From contig CAKTUC010000034.1 of the NCBI GenBank assembly GCA_934617135.1, positions 1-12,628 on the forward strand: DNA of 12,628 nt. The letters run 5' to 3'. Shown piece after piece: positions 1 through 7,274 of the stretch. The DNA is from an uncultured Collinsella sp. GTDB lineage: Bacteria > Actinomycetota > Coriobacteriia > Coriobacteriales > Coriobacteriaceae. A program made the translations under genes and the position numbers. Under the pieces are notes generated by a model. It was not told where the DNA came from. It searched no databases and saw only the letters and a program-made list of their open reading frames with translations. How positions within the stretch are numbered: the first letter of the stretch is position 1; each line of letters starts with the position of its first letter.

Positions 1-53
1 TGCACATTAGAACCGTATATAGTCGAAAGTATACCCCGAGCGAGCGCAAACGA

Positions 54-85
54 CCGAATTCGGGCCATCTTAACGCCGCGCGCGG
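54..85. repeat. Two small palindromes upstream of the WYL gene pair
   Basis: Two perfect 10-bp palindromes lie in the leader of the first WYL gene: CCGAATTCGG at 54-63 and CCGCGCGCGG at 76-85. Their centres are 22 bp apart, about two helical turns, so a dimeric regulator could contact both on one face. The second falls inside the spacer of a candidate promoter, where a bound protein could affect transcription. WYL regulators often control their own operons, but no binding site is known to me that matches these. Short palindromes also arise by chance in G+C-rich DNA. Nothing else is recognisable in bases 1-157, including any end of an upstream gene. Confidence 0.3.
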
Positions 86-98
86 ACACGGATATAGC
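70..98 (+). promoter_or_regulatory. Candidate promoter of the WYL regulator pair
   Basis: A -35-like TTAACG (70-75) and a -10-like TATAGC (93-98) are separated by 17 bp, each with two mismatches to the sigma-70/sigma-A consensus. Transcription would start near 105 and give a leader of about 50 bases before the start codon at 158. This is a weak motif match and the call is tentative. Confidence 0.3.
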
Positions 99-157
99 CT
101 AATCTCCATATCGGACTAAAATCATGGCATCAAACGACCTTCTCATGCGAGGATTCT

Positions 158-1180
158 ATGACGGCAAGCGACGCGACCGCGACAATTAAAAAGGGGATAC
201 CGGAGCCCGGTTTCGATAAAACGGCTCAGCGCATCCTCAACCTTTTCTTTGTGCTCAACAGCTCTCCCGAACCGCTGACGACCGAGCAAATTGTCTTGGA
301 TTCCGATTTGGGATACGACTCGGGCAATATCGACTCAGACAAGCGCAAGTTTCGCCGCGATCGCGACAAGCTGCTCGAACGCGGCATCGCCATCAGGGAG
401 GTTCGTGCTGTCGGAGCGCAAGAAACCGAGGAAAGCGCGTGGACGATCGACCGCGAGCACACGTTTGCCGCGGGCGGTCTCATCACCGCAGACGATGCCG
501 ATATCCTGCTCAACGCCATCGACCAGACCCTTGCGGCAGGCTCATCCACCTTTGCCGCGCCGCTTGCCGACATTCGCTCCAAGATCGCCTATCTCATCGG
601 CATGTCGACGACAGGCGAGGCACCGATTCGCCGCTCTCCCACCGTCGATGCGGTATGGAGCGCCTTTGCCGAGCGTTGCGCGCTGCGCTTTTTGTACCAA
701 AACGGACGCGGCGAACAACGCGAGCGGACCGTTTGCGTCTACGGCATGTTCGAGCGCGAGGGCACGTCATATTTCTGCGGCCTCGACAACGCCACCGACA
801 GCATCAGGACATTCCGCTGCGACCGTATCGTCCGTGCCTGGAGACCTTCGAAGGCCTACACCATTCCCGCGGATTTCAACCTCAACGACTACCTGTTCTT
901 TGAGTTCGATTTTGCCGACCGCCCGCCCGTTGCGGCTACGTTCTCGTTCGCGCGCGAGGCGCAGACCGATATGATCAGCGGTCTCACGCGCGGGCGCGGC
1001 GAGCTCGCGCACACCGAAGCAGGATGGACCTGGACCGTTAACGTACGCGACCTTGATGCGGCCGCCTCGTTTTGCATGGCCCATGCCGCGGACGGCATGA
1101 GGCCCGTCGCCCCCGATTCGCTCAAACAGGCGTGGAACCGCCTCATCGAAAGGACGGTGCACGAGCATGCCCGTGCGTAA
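158..1180 (+). CDS. WYL-domain transcriptional regulator (PafB/PafC-like), first of a pair
   Basis: The protein has 340 residues. It has an N-terminal helix-turn-helix region (about residues 22-95, with the basic stretch DKRKFRRDRDKLLERG) typical of DeoR/PafB-type regulators. A WYL-type ligand-sensing domain follows at about 165-230 (YQNGRGEQRER, then SYFCGLD in the place of the name-giving W-Y-L), and a C-terminal extension continues to 340. In actinobacteria such proteins occur as tandem PafB/PafC partners that form a heterodimeric activator of a DNA-damage response; that role here is inferred from family and arrangement only. The ATG is preceded by GAGG with five bases between. The next WYL gene overlaps its end by 14 bases, so the two should be co-translated. 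No proteasome gene is nearby. Confidence 0.85.
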   Translation: MTASDATATIKKGIPEPGFDKTAQRILNLFFVLNSSPEPLTTEQIVLDSDLGYDSGNIDSDKRKFRRDRDKLLERGIAIREVRAVGAQETEESAWTIDREHTFAAGGLITADDADILLNAIDQTLAAGSSTFAAPLADIRSKIAYLIGMSTTGEAPIRRSPTVDAVWSAFAERCALRFLYQNGRGEQRERTVCVYGMFEREGTSYFCGLDNATDSIRTFRCDRIVRAWRPSKAYTIPADFNLNDYLFFEFDFADRPPVAATFSFAREAQTDMISGLTRGRGELAHTEAGWTWTVNVRDLDAAASFCMAHAADGMRPVAPDSLKQAWNRLIERTVHEHARA

Positions 1181-2084
1181 ACTCACCAGCGAGCAAAGAC
1201 TCTCGCGCGCCATCGACGTCATGGAGGCCCTCTACGCCGCCGGCGAGAATGGCATGGCACGAGATGAGCTTTGCAGCCGCTTTGACATCACAGAAGCATC
1301 GCTCGACGAGATTCTCGAAATCGTCTCGTCACTTGCGGACCGAGAATCGGGTGCACGTATTATCTGCGAACGTCGCGGCGAGCGCGTGGTCCTCACCGGT
1401 GATGCGGGGCGCGTGCTACCGCTGCGCCTGAGTGCCGCCGAGGGCGCCGTGCTCAACCATGAACTTGAATCCTTGGGAATCGAGCCCCAGACGGCGGCTC
1501 GGATACGCCGAGCTCTTCTTCCCGAAGAGCTCGGCTTCAACCAGCGCGTCTTTGACACCGTCGCCCACGGATCGCACTGGCAGCAGCTGAACTGCGCCAT
1601 TCAGGACGGCGTTCGCTGCCGCATCTCGTATCGCTCGATGGATGATGCACAGGCGCGCGAGCGCTTGATCGACCCCCTGCGCATTACGACAAACGGCGAC
1701 CAAACATATCTGATCGCCTGGGATGTCGCGATCGACGAACAGCGCACCTATCGTATGGATAAAATCGAGGACCTCGTCTTGACCGACGACTCCGTCGTGC
1801 GCCACGCACCGGAATCCGTGTCCCTCCACGACTCCCTCGCCCAGGCGGAGCGGAGCGCGAGGCTTCTCATGCCGCGCGCCTTGGCGGAGCGCCTAGATTG
1901 GCCCGGCATTATGTCGATTGAACCCAATGGGGCGGTCAGCGCAACGGTGAGCGTGCGCTACGGCTCCGAGCGTTGGCTGCTAAGTCAGGTAATCGCAGCG
2001 GGCGGGGCCATCCGCATCTTGGATGACCCCGCTCTGTCAGAGCGTCTGTGCGATATGGCAAAATCCCTCGTCCGCCCTCTTTAG
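1167..2084 (+). CDS. WYL-domain transcriptional regulator (PafC-like), second of a pair
   Basis: The protein has 305 residues. The N-terminal part (about 5-95) fits a winged helix-turn-helix (RLSRAIDVMEALYAAGENG, DELCSRFDITEASLDEIL). The middle part (about 135-205) is a WYL domain, with CRISYRSMDD, RLIDPLRI and TYLIAWD followed by the conserved RTYRMDKIEDL strand. The WYL C-terminal extension runs to 305. It starts inside the end of the upstream WYL gene (14-base overlap) without a clear ribosome-binding site, since AAGGA lies about 12 bases away; translational coupling is likely. Together the pair resembles a PafBC heterodimer, which binds DNA in response to single-stranded DNA or another ligand. 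Its stop codon overlaps the stop of the convergent dinG-like gene. The ligand and targets cannot be read from the sequence. Confidence 0.85.
   Translation: MPVRKLTSEQRLSRAIDVMEALYAAGENGMARDELCSRFDITEASLDEILEIVSSLADRESGARIICERRGERVVLTGDAGRVLPLRLSAAEGAVLNHELESLGIEPQTAARIRRALLPEELGFNQRVFDTVAHGSHWQQLNCAIQDGVRCRISYRSMDDAQARERLIDPLRITTNGDQTYLIAWDVAIDEQRTYRMDKIEDLVLTDDSVVRHAPESVSLHDSLAQAERSARLLMPRALAERLDWPGIMSIEPNGAVSATVSVRYGSERWLLSQVIAAGGAIRILDDPALSERLCDMAKSLVRPL
1507..1535. repeat. 12-bp perfect inverted repeat inside a WYL gene
   Basis: GCCGAGCTCTTC (1507-1518) and its exact reverse complement (1524-1535) are separated by five bases, TTCCC. The element lies in the coding sequence for about residues 114-123 of the second WYL regulator. 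It would form a strong hairpin in mRNA or single-stranded DNA. No T-tract follows on the + strand, so it is not an obvious terminator. It may simply reflect codon choice in RRALLPEELG. Confidence 0.45.
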
Positions 2085-4975
2085 CGGCGACGCTCGTGCG
2101 CTTGGCGCCACAACTGCAGATAGTGACCGATCTGCGCTGATTCGATGCGCTGATAGGAGCTCGTGGGCAGCGACGTTAAGAATTTCTTGCCGTAGCCCTT
2201 CGTCACCAGGCGCGGATCGGCCAAGATGAGCACGCCGCAATCGGTCGATGAGCGGATGAGACGTCCGGCGGCCTGTTTGACCTCAAGCACCGCCTCGGGT
2301 AGCGAATAGCGCGCCCAGGCTCGGTCCTCACGCAGGTTACGCTCGCACGAGAGCGGGTCCGTAGGGCTCGAGAACGGCAGCTTGGGGATGATGACGCAGC
2401 GCAGCGTCTCACCGCTGGCGTCAAAACCCTCCCAAAAGGCCTTGAGCGCAAAGAGCGACGAGGCCGGCTCGTTGATAAAGCGATCGCGCAGACGACGGGG
2501 AGACGAGTTGCGCTGCTGACAGTTGAGCTCCAGACCCGCACGGGCCATCATAGGCTCGACGCGGGTATACAGGTCCTCCATGTCGCGCCTGTTGGTGAAC
2601 AGCGTGAGCACCGAGCCGCCCATGGCAAGATGAGCGTCGACCAGCACACGCTCGAGCGCCGAAAGATAGCCTTCGCGGTCGCGCGGATCGGGAATATCCC
2701 CAGCCACGACCACGGCCATATTCGAATCGAAGTCGTAGCTCGAATCCAAGTGCAGCGACGATGATGTCGAGGCACCGATGCGATCGAGGCCGACGGCGTG
2801 GTTAAAGTGCTCAAAGCTCTTGGAAACCGTCATGGTCGCCGAGGCGAAGATAGCCGTGTGGACCTCGGGCAGCCACTCGGTTGCCAGGGCTTCGCCAATG
2901 TCGATGCGCTCGGCGGTCATCGACTCTCCACCGGCGCGCAGTCTGCGATTGACTTGCAGCGAATACACGTAGTGTTCGTCGGTACCGTCAATGATGAGTT
3001 TGAGGTTCTCGGCAAGCTCGTGCAGACGGCGCGAGATATCACCCAGGTCGACAACGACCTCGGGCTTGTCGGCGGCAACGGCCTGCACCAACGCGTCTAC
3101 GCTCTTGTCTGCCTGCTCCAGCGCGTCGATAGCGGCATGGGCCGACTGCAAAAAGTCGTGCCAATCGTCTGACTCGCGCAGCTCGGGGCCAATCCACAGA
3201 TTGGCATTGTCGTAACCCCCGCGGGCGCGGCGGCCGAGCTCACGAACACCGTCAAACACATCGGCGATCACCATGCTCGCACGCGCAACCGTCGACGTCG
3301 CCTTGGCGGTAAGACCCAGGTAGAGCGTAGAGCCCTCCGAGGTTGCCAAATCGCGGGAAACCTGGCTCAGCGCACCGGTGCTCGAGCCGCCCAGGCGCTC
3401 AAACAGAACGCGCGATTCATCCGCCGACACTACGCGCGCCCATTGACGGCGTGCCTCGCGCTCGATGGAATGGGCCTCATCGATCACCCAGTGACGAATC
3501 GGGGGCAAGATTCTGCCCTCGGCCGCAACATTGCGGAACAGCAGGGAATGGTTGGTGACCACCACATCGGCATGCGCCGCGCGACGGCGGGCGCCGTGGA
3601 CCAGGCATTTATCGGGGAAAAACGGACAGAGACGACGGGCGCACTCGCGCGACGCCGTCGTAAAGTCGGGACGGTTGACGCTGCGCCAGCGAATGCCGAG
3701 CGAGTCGAGGTCGCCATCGGCCGACTGACACACGTACGCCATGATGACCGCGACTGCCGTAAGCGTGTCGGCAGGATCACGCTTAGTCGTAATTTCGACT
3801 TGGCCGCGGCTCATGCGCTCAAGCTTGCGCAAGCATGGATAGTGGTCATAGCCTTTGAGGGCACAAAACGATAGGCCTCCGTCCAGCTGCTCGGCAAGTT
3901 TGGGCAGCTCGTGATACATGAGCTGGTCGGCAAGATTATTCGATTTAGTCGCGATACCAACCGTGATGTTGTTGCGGCGCGCGGCCTCGGCAAAAGGCAC
4001 CAGGTAAGCCATCGATTTGCCGACGCCCGTCCCCGCCTCAATCACGCGATGCGTTCCCGTAACGAGTGCGTCACGAACCTCGAGCGCCATCGCAATCTGC
4101 TCATCGCGCGGCTCGTAGGTGGGATACATGCGGTTGACCAGGCCGCCCGGGGCATAGTCCGCCTCGATTTCCTCGCGGCTCGGCATCTTAAGGACCGGTA
4201 GCTCGTCCGCATCAACGCGATCATCGGCCCGATCGGCCTTGAGTACATCGGCGCGGGCGGCGCTGAGAGAGAAGATGGAACCGGGGTTCTGTCCCGCCAA
4301 GAAGGAGAAGATGGGACGATAGGACCAGGGTACGTCGGGGTGCATGTCGGCCAGGCGCGCCATCAAGCCCTGAGGCAAGTCGGTGAGCGCCACGAGCAAC
4401 ACGCGCCACACACCACACAAGGCGTCGACATCGGCGTTGGCGCGGTGCGACACCGAGTCGCAGCCAAACAGGTCGGCCATGAAAGACAGCTTATGCGAGG
4501 CCAGGCGCGGAAGCGCGATGCGCGACAGCGCCAGCGAATCAATCCAGATGTCACTGACGTTGACGCCGCCCTTGACCGACTCGATAAACGAACGGTCGAA
4601 GGTGGCGTTATGTGCGATCACCGGGCAGCCGCCGACAAAATCGGCGAGAGCGGCGACAGCCTCAACGGCCGACGGGGCATCTGCCACATCGGCGTTTGTA
4701 ATACTCGTGAGCTCGGTAATCTCGGCGGGAATCAGCTGCTTGGGATGCACGAAGGTATCGAAGCGATCGACAACCTCGCGGCCCGAAAGGCGAGCCGCCG
4801 ATATCTCGATAAGCTCGTTGTCCTGCACCGAAAGACCCGTGGTCTCGGTATCGAGGACGATAACATCTTCTTCGATGAGACCAAACGCTTGGGTTTTGGC
4901 GCGCTCGGCAAGCGTGGCATAGGAATCGATGACAAACTGCGGCGTTCCCGACGAAACAGCGTCCTCGATTAGCAT
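2081..4975 (-). CDS. dinG: DinG-family helicase with N-terminal DEDDh 3'-5' exonuclease domain
   Basis: This is a 964-residue two-part DNA repair enzyme. Residues about 36-195 are a DnaQ-like DEDDh exonuclease: D42 and E44 (LDTETTG), D127 (HNATFD), H177 and D182 (HRANADVDAL). Residues about 285-960 are a superfamily 2, XPD/DinG-type 5'-3' helicase with Walker A EAGTGVGKS (313-321), Walker B DEAH (499-502) and a late motif QAAGRLIR. Four cysteines (C381, C445, C450, C457) sit where DinG and XPD hold a 4Fe-4S cluster. It likely unwinds and trims DNA structures during repair or replication; this role comes from the family. It starts seven bases before the ddl stop, so translation is probably coupled, and there is no clear ribosome-binding site of its own. 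The gene symbol rests on domain similarity. Confidence 0.88.
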   Translation of the reverse strand: MLIEDAVSSGTPQFVIDSYATLAERAKTQAFGLIEEDVIVLDTETTGLSVQDNELIEISAARLSGREVVDRFDTFVHPKQLIPAEITELTSITNADVADAPSAVEAVAALADFVGGCPVIAHNATFDRSFIESVKGGVNVSDIWIDSLALSRIALPRLASHKLSFMADLFGCDSVSHRANADVDALCGVWRVLLVALTDLPQGLMARLADMHPDVPWSYRPIFSFLAGQNPGSIFSLSAARADVLKADRADDRVDADELPVLKMPSREEIEADYAPGGLVNRMYPTYEPRDEQIAMALEVRDALVTGTHRVIEAGTGVGKSMAYLVPFAEAARRNNITVGIATKSNNLADQLMYHELPKLAEQLDGGLSFCALKGYDHYPCLRKLERMSRGQVEITTKRDPADTLTAVAVIMAYVCQSADGDLDSLGIRWRSVNRPDFTTASRECARRLCPFFPDKCLVHGARRRAAHADVVVTNHSLLFRNVAAEGRILPPIRHWVIDEAHSIEREARRQWARVVSADESRVLFERLGGSSTGALSQVSRDLATSEGSTLYLGLTAKATSTVARASMVIADVFDGVRELGRRARGGYDNANLWIGPELRESDDWHDFLQSAHAAIDALEQADKSVDALVQAVAADKPEVVVDLGDISRRLHELAENLKLIIDGTDEHYVYSLQVNRRLRAGGESMTAERIDIGEALATEWLPEVHTAIFASATMTVSKSFEHFNHAVGLDRIGASTSSSLHLDSSYDFDSNMAVVVAGDIPDPRDREGYLSALERVLVDAHLAMGGSVLTLFTNRRDMEDLYTRVEPMMARAGLELNCQQRNSSPRRLRDRFINEPASSLFALKAFWEGFDASGETLRCVIIPKLPFSSPTDPLSCERNLREDRAWARYSLPEAVLEVKQAAGRLIRSSTDCGVLILADPRLVTKGYGKKFLTSLPTSSYQRIESAQIGHYLQLWRQAHERRR

Positions 4976-5934
4976 GCAACGCCCGCTCGACGAAGCCCCA
5001 TACGAATCAGGCTGTCACAGACCTGCGGGAACGTCATGTCATCGGTGTGGCGAATCTCATCCGGATACAGCGACGTATCGGTCATGCCGGGAATCGTGTT
5101 GGTCTCGAGGATAACGGGGCCGTCCTCGCTCACGATAAAGTCGCTGCGCGAGATACCCAGGCAGCCGAGTGCCTTATGGGCAGCGCAGGCAAGCTCCTGG
5201 GCACGAGCGTAGTTCTCGGGCGAAATCTGCGCCGGAATGCGATGGATGTCCGTAGGGTCGACATACTTCACGTCCAGATCGTAGAACTCGCAGTCCTCGG
5301 GCTTACGGATCTCGACAATCGGCAGAGCGCGCACGTCATCCTCGCCGTATACGCCGACGGTGATCTCGGTTCCCTCGATACACTTCTCGACCAGCACTTT
5401 GTCGCCAAACTCAAACGCCTTGGCGATAGCCGCAGGCAGCTCGGAAGGCTCGTGGACCAGGGAAATGCCATAGCTGGAGCCGTTAACGGCCGGCTTTACA
5501 AAGCAGCGCTCGCCACAGACCTCGACAATGTGATCGATATCGACTTCATCGCCCACTTCGAGCGCAAGGCCGGGGGCAATGGGAATGCCCGCCTTGGCGT
5601 ACAGGAGCTTCGAGACCTCCTTGTCGGCACCGCAGGCGCTCGCGAGCACGCCCGAGGCCGTGTAGGGGATACCCAGGGTCTCCATGGCACCCTGCATGGC
5701 ACCATCCTCACCGCCGGCACCGTGCATGGCGATAAATGCCACGTCAAAACCACCGGTCGCCATGGTTACCATAAAATCATCGGCAGCCGTGTCGAGCAGC
5801 TTCACCGAAGTGTAGCCGGCCTCCTTCAGGGCCGCCACGACGTTCTTTCCCGAATTGAGCGAGATCTCGCGCTCAGCGGAATGACCGCCCGCCAAGACCG
5901 CTACGTGCATGTTCTCTAGGCTTTTACCCGGCAT
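4969..5934 (-). CDS. ddl: D-alanine--D-alanine ligase
   Basis: This cytoplasmic ATP-grasp enzyme of 321 residues joins two D-alanines for the end of the peptidoglycan stem peptide. Visible family marks are VAVLAGGHSAEREISL (11-26, with E22 as the first D-Ala contact), HGAGGEDG (71-78), IPYTASGVLASA (89-100), GSSYG (152-156), the omega loop VKYVDP (222-227), SRSDF (262-266, catalytic Arg263), ETNTIPGM (277-284) and TSLYP. The Lys-Tyr pair in the omega loop fits a D-Ala-D-Ala ligase rather than a D-Ala-D-lactate ligase of the vancomycin-resistance type, so sensitivity to vancomycin-type target loss is not indicated. The start is fixed by AGGAGGAG seven bases upstream of the ATG; an internal ATG at residue 9 has a poorer site. 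The dinG-like gene follows with overlap, and rlmN diverges. Confidence 0.95.
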   Translation of the reverse strand: MPGKSLENMHVAVLAGGHSAEREISLNSGKNVVAALKEAGYTSVKLLDTAADDFMVTMATGGFDVAFIAMHGAGGEDGAMQGAMETLGIPYTASGVLASACGADKEVSKLLYAKAGIPIAPGLALEVGDEVDIDHIVEVCGERCFVKPAVNGSSYGISLVHEPSELPAAIAKAFEFGDKVLVEKCIEGTEITVGVYGEDDVRALPIVEIRKPEDCEFYDLDVKYVDPTDIHRIPAQISPENYARAQELACAAHKALGCLGISRSDFIVSEDGPVILETNTIPGMTDTSLYPDEIRHTDDMTFPQVCDSLIRMGLRRAGVAC

Positions 5935-5950
5935 GGGCAGACTCCTCCTC

Positions 5951-5956
5951 TATAAT
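5951..5956 (+). promoter_or_regulatory. Candidate -10 element for rlmN
   Basis: A perfect TATAAT lies on the + strand 64 bases before the rlmN start, inside the 85-base divergent region between ddl and rlmN. I find no convincing -35 hexamer 16-18 bases upstream, which would fall in the start of ddl. It also lies next to the ddl ribosome-binding site, so the match may be chance. Confidence 0.25.
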
Positions 5957-5974
5957 TTCTGCAGCTGATACCAT

Positions 5975-6004
5975 ATTGTAGCGATACCCTCTACGTTTCC
6001 CCAA
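5975..6004 (-). promoter_or_regulatory. Candidate promoter for ddl-dinG
   Basis: On the minus strand, TACAAT (5980-5975, one mismatch to TATAAT) lies about 40 bases upstream of the ddl start. A weak -35-like TTGGGG (6004-5999) is 18 bases further upstream. The -10 is good and the -35 poor. It is the best candidate I can see for the ddl operon in the ddl-rlmN divergent region. Confidence 0.35.
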
Positions 6005-6019
6005 AATCGAAAGGCTTCC

Positions 6020-7072
6020 ATGAATCCCAGGACTAAATCTCAGGACATTCGCGACTTGAGCCAAAACGATATTCGCGAGCTCGTGGCAGAACTCGGCCAG
6101 CCCGCTTTCCGCGCCAAGCAACTTATCGAATGGGTCTTTGAGAAGAACGTTTGTTCGTTTGATGATATGACCAACCTTCCCAAGGCTTTCCGCGAGCAGC
6201 TTAAAGAGGCCTTTGCCTTTGATACGCCGACCGAGCTCACCAAGCAGGTTTCCAAAGATAGCTCTCGCAAGTATCTGCTCGAGTACCACGACGGCATTTC
6301 CGTCGAGACTGTCGGTATGCCCCGTCGTAACAAGCTTTCCGTCTGCGTTTCCACCCAGGCAGGCTGTGGCATGGGCTGCGCCTTTTGCGCCACCGGCCTT
6401 AACGGCCTCAAGCGCTCGCTGACCGCTCAAGAGATCGTCGACCAGGTGCTTCATGTATCCAACGACTTTGGCGAGCGGGTCACGAGCGTTGTCTTCATGG
6501 GCCAGGGCGAGCCGTTTGCCAACTACGACGAGGTTCTCAAGGCGTTGCGAATCCTCAACGACCCCGATGGCATCGGTATCGGCGCCCGTCACCTCACCGT
6601 CTCTACCAGCGGCGTTATTCCCGGTATTCGCAAATTTGCCGACATCCCCGAGCAGTTCACGCTTGCCGTTTCCCTGCATTCCGCCATCCAGTCCACGCGC
6701 AACAAAATTATGCCTGGCGTCAAGAAGTACACACTCCTGCGCCTTCATGAGGCGCTGCAGCTCTACACCGAGAAGACTGGCCGCCGCCCGACCTATGAGT
6801 ACGCCATGATCGAAGGCGTCAACGATACGAACCCCGAGATGCAGGCACTTTGCGACTTCTGCGAGGGGACGCTGTGCCACGTTAACCTGATTCAGCTTAA
6901 CGACATCGAGGGCAGCCCGCTCAAGCCTTCTCCGATCCATAAGGTCGAGGATCTTCAGCGCCGCCTTGAGTCTCGTGGCATTGAGACCACGATCCGTAAT
7001 TCTCGCGGCAATGATATTGATGCCGCCTGCGGTCAGCTGAAGCAACGTTTCAAGGTCCAGAAGAACGCATAG
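6020..7072 (+). CDS. rlmN: Dual-specificity RNA methyltransferase RlmN (23S rRNA A2503 / tRNA A37 C2)
   Basis: This is a 350-residue radical SAM enzyme that methylates C2 of adenine 2503 in 23S rRNA and, in characterised homologues, adenine 37 of some tRNAs. The CxxxCxxC cluster ligands are C116, C120 and C123 (CGMGCAFC). The two mechanistic cysteines are also present: C109 (seven residues before C116, as in E. coli RlmN) and C337 in RGNDIDAACGQL. Also visible are FMGQGEP and VSTSGVIPGI, typical SAM-binding segments. An accessory N-terminal domain covers about 10-95. The ATG at 6020 has AAAGG five bases upstream. It stands alone on the + strand, divergent from ddl, and ends at an intrinsic terminator. 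Length and motifs are normal for the family. The Cfr-like resistance methyltransferase acts at C8 and is less likely given the RlmN-type sequence. Confidence 0.95.
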   Translation: MNPRTKSQDIRDLSQNDIRELVAELGQPAFRAKQLIEWVFEKNVCSFDDMTNLPKAFREQLKEAFAFDTPTELTKQVSKDSSRKYLLEYHDGISVETVGMPRRNKLSVCVSTQAGCGMGCAFCATGLNGLKRSLTAQEIVDQVLHVSNDFGERVTSVVFMGQGEPFANYDEVLKALRILNDPDGIGIGARHLTVSTSGVIPGIRKFADIPEQFTLAVSLHSAIQSTRNKIMPGVKKYTLLRLHEALQLYTEKTGRRPTYEYAMIEGVNDTNPEMQALCDFCEGTLCHVNLIQLNDIEGSPLKPSPIHKVEDLQRRLESRGIETTIRNSRGNDIDAACGQLKQRFKVQKNA

Positions 7073-7091
7073 GGGAGTCTGTGCCCCATAC

Positions 7092-7107
7092 CGTTTCATG
7101 TGAAACA
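7092..7107. promoter_or_regulatory. Near-consensus parS site (ParB-binding)
   Basis: CGTTTCATGTGAAACA matches the parS 16-mer TGTTTCACGTGAAACA with two changes: C for T at position 1 and T for C at position 8. It lies 20 bases after the rlmN stop and about 2.15 kb from the triple parS array. Its central C-to-T change makes it an imperfect palindrome, so it may bind ParB more weakly. Confidence 0.75.
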
Positions 7108-7111
7108 TCCG

Positions 7112-7158
7112 ACAGCCCCAGTTGCAGATAATGCAACCGGGGCTGTTTCATTTGTTTT
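7112..7158 (+). terminator. Rho-independent terminator of rlmN
   Basis: ACAGCCCC-A-GTTGCA (7112-7126) pairs with TGCAAC-C-GGGGCTGT (7132-7146). This gives a 15-position stem with one A/C mismatch and a five-base loop. The T-rich tract TTTCATTTGTTTT follows. It lies about 40 bases after the rlmN stop codon. Confidence 0.85.
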
Positions 7159-7200
7159 CATACTAATGGATTTGATTTACGTGAGCTTAGTTTTTTAGCC

Positions 7201-7243
7201 AAAATAAGGGGTCCTTGTCTGATACATGAGACAAGGACCCCTT
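7201..7243 (-). terminator. Rho-independent terminator of the rsmG-parA-parB unit
   Basis: A perfect 15-bp stem, AAGGGGTCCTTGTCT at 7206-7220 and its reverse complement at 7229-7243, encloses an eight-base loop. On the minus strand it is followed by TTATTTT. It lies about 30 bases beyond the stop of the small membrane-protein gene and closes the minus-strand unit, facing the rlmN terminator. Confidence 0.85.
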
Positions 7244-7261
7244 CAAAACAGGCAAGAAATT

Positions 7262-7274
7262 GTTAGGTACCTAA
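7262..7274. repeat. 13-bp repeat GTTAGGTACCTAA, copy 1 (12-bp palindrome)
   Basis: The perfect palindrome TTAGGTACCTAA (7263-7274) with a preceding G recurs identically at 10766-10778. This copy covers the last four bases, including the TAG stop, of the small membrane-protein gene. It lies between that gene and its terminator. The function is unknown; a dimeric repressor operator or another protein-binding site is possible. Confidence 0.6.

Noticed and set aside
291..974. 227-codon frame overlapping the first WYL gene in another frame
   Set aside because: The product is a low-complexity Ser/Pro/Arg-rich translation typical of an out-of-frame read of G+C-rich coding DNA.
3823..3834. 12-bp palindrome GCTTGCGCAAGC inside the dinG-like gene
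   Set aside because: It is a single copy within coding sequence with no regulatory context, and is easily explained by the codons present.
4340..4972. 210-codon + strand frame opposite the exonuclease domain of the dinG-like gene
   Set aside because: No domain is recognisable, and the minus-strand gene shows the DEDDh motifs in order.
5047..5919. 290-codon + strand frame opposite ddl
   Set aside because: ddl on the minus strand carries all catalytic residues; the + frame has no domain and no ribosome-binding site.
5924..7108. 394-codon open frame on the minus strand opposite rlmN, starting inside the imperfect parS
   Set aside because: rlmN has full radical SAM motifs and normal length. 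The antisense frame has no recognisable domain and overlaps ddl, so it is a shadow of rlmN codon bias.
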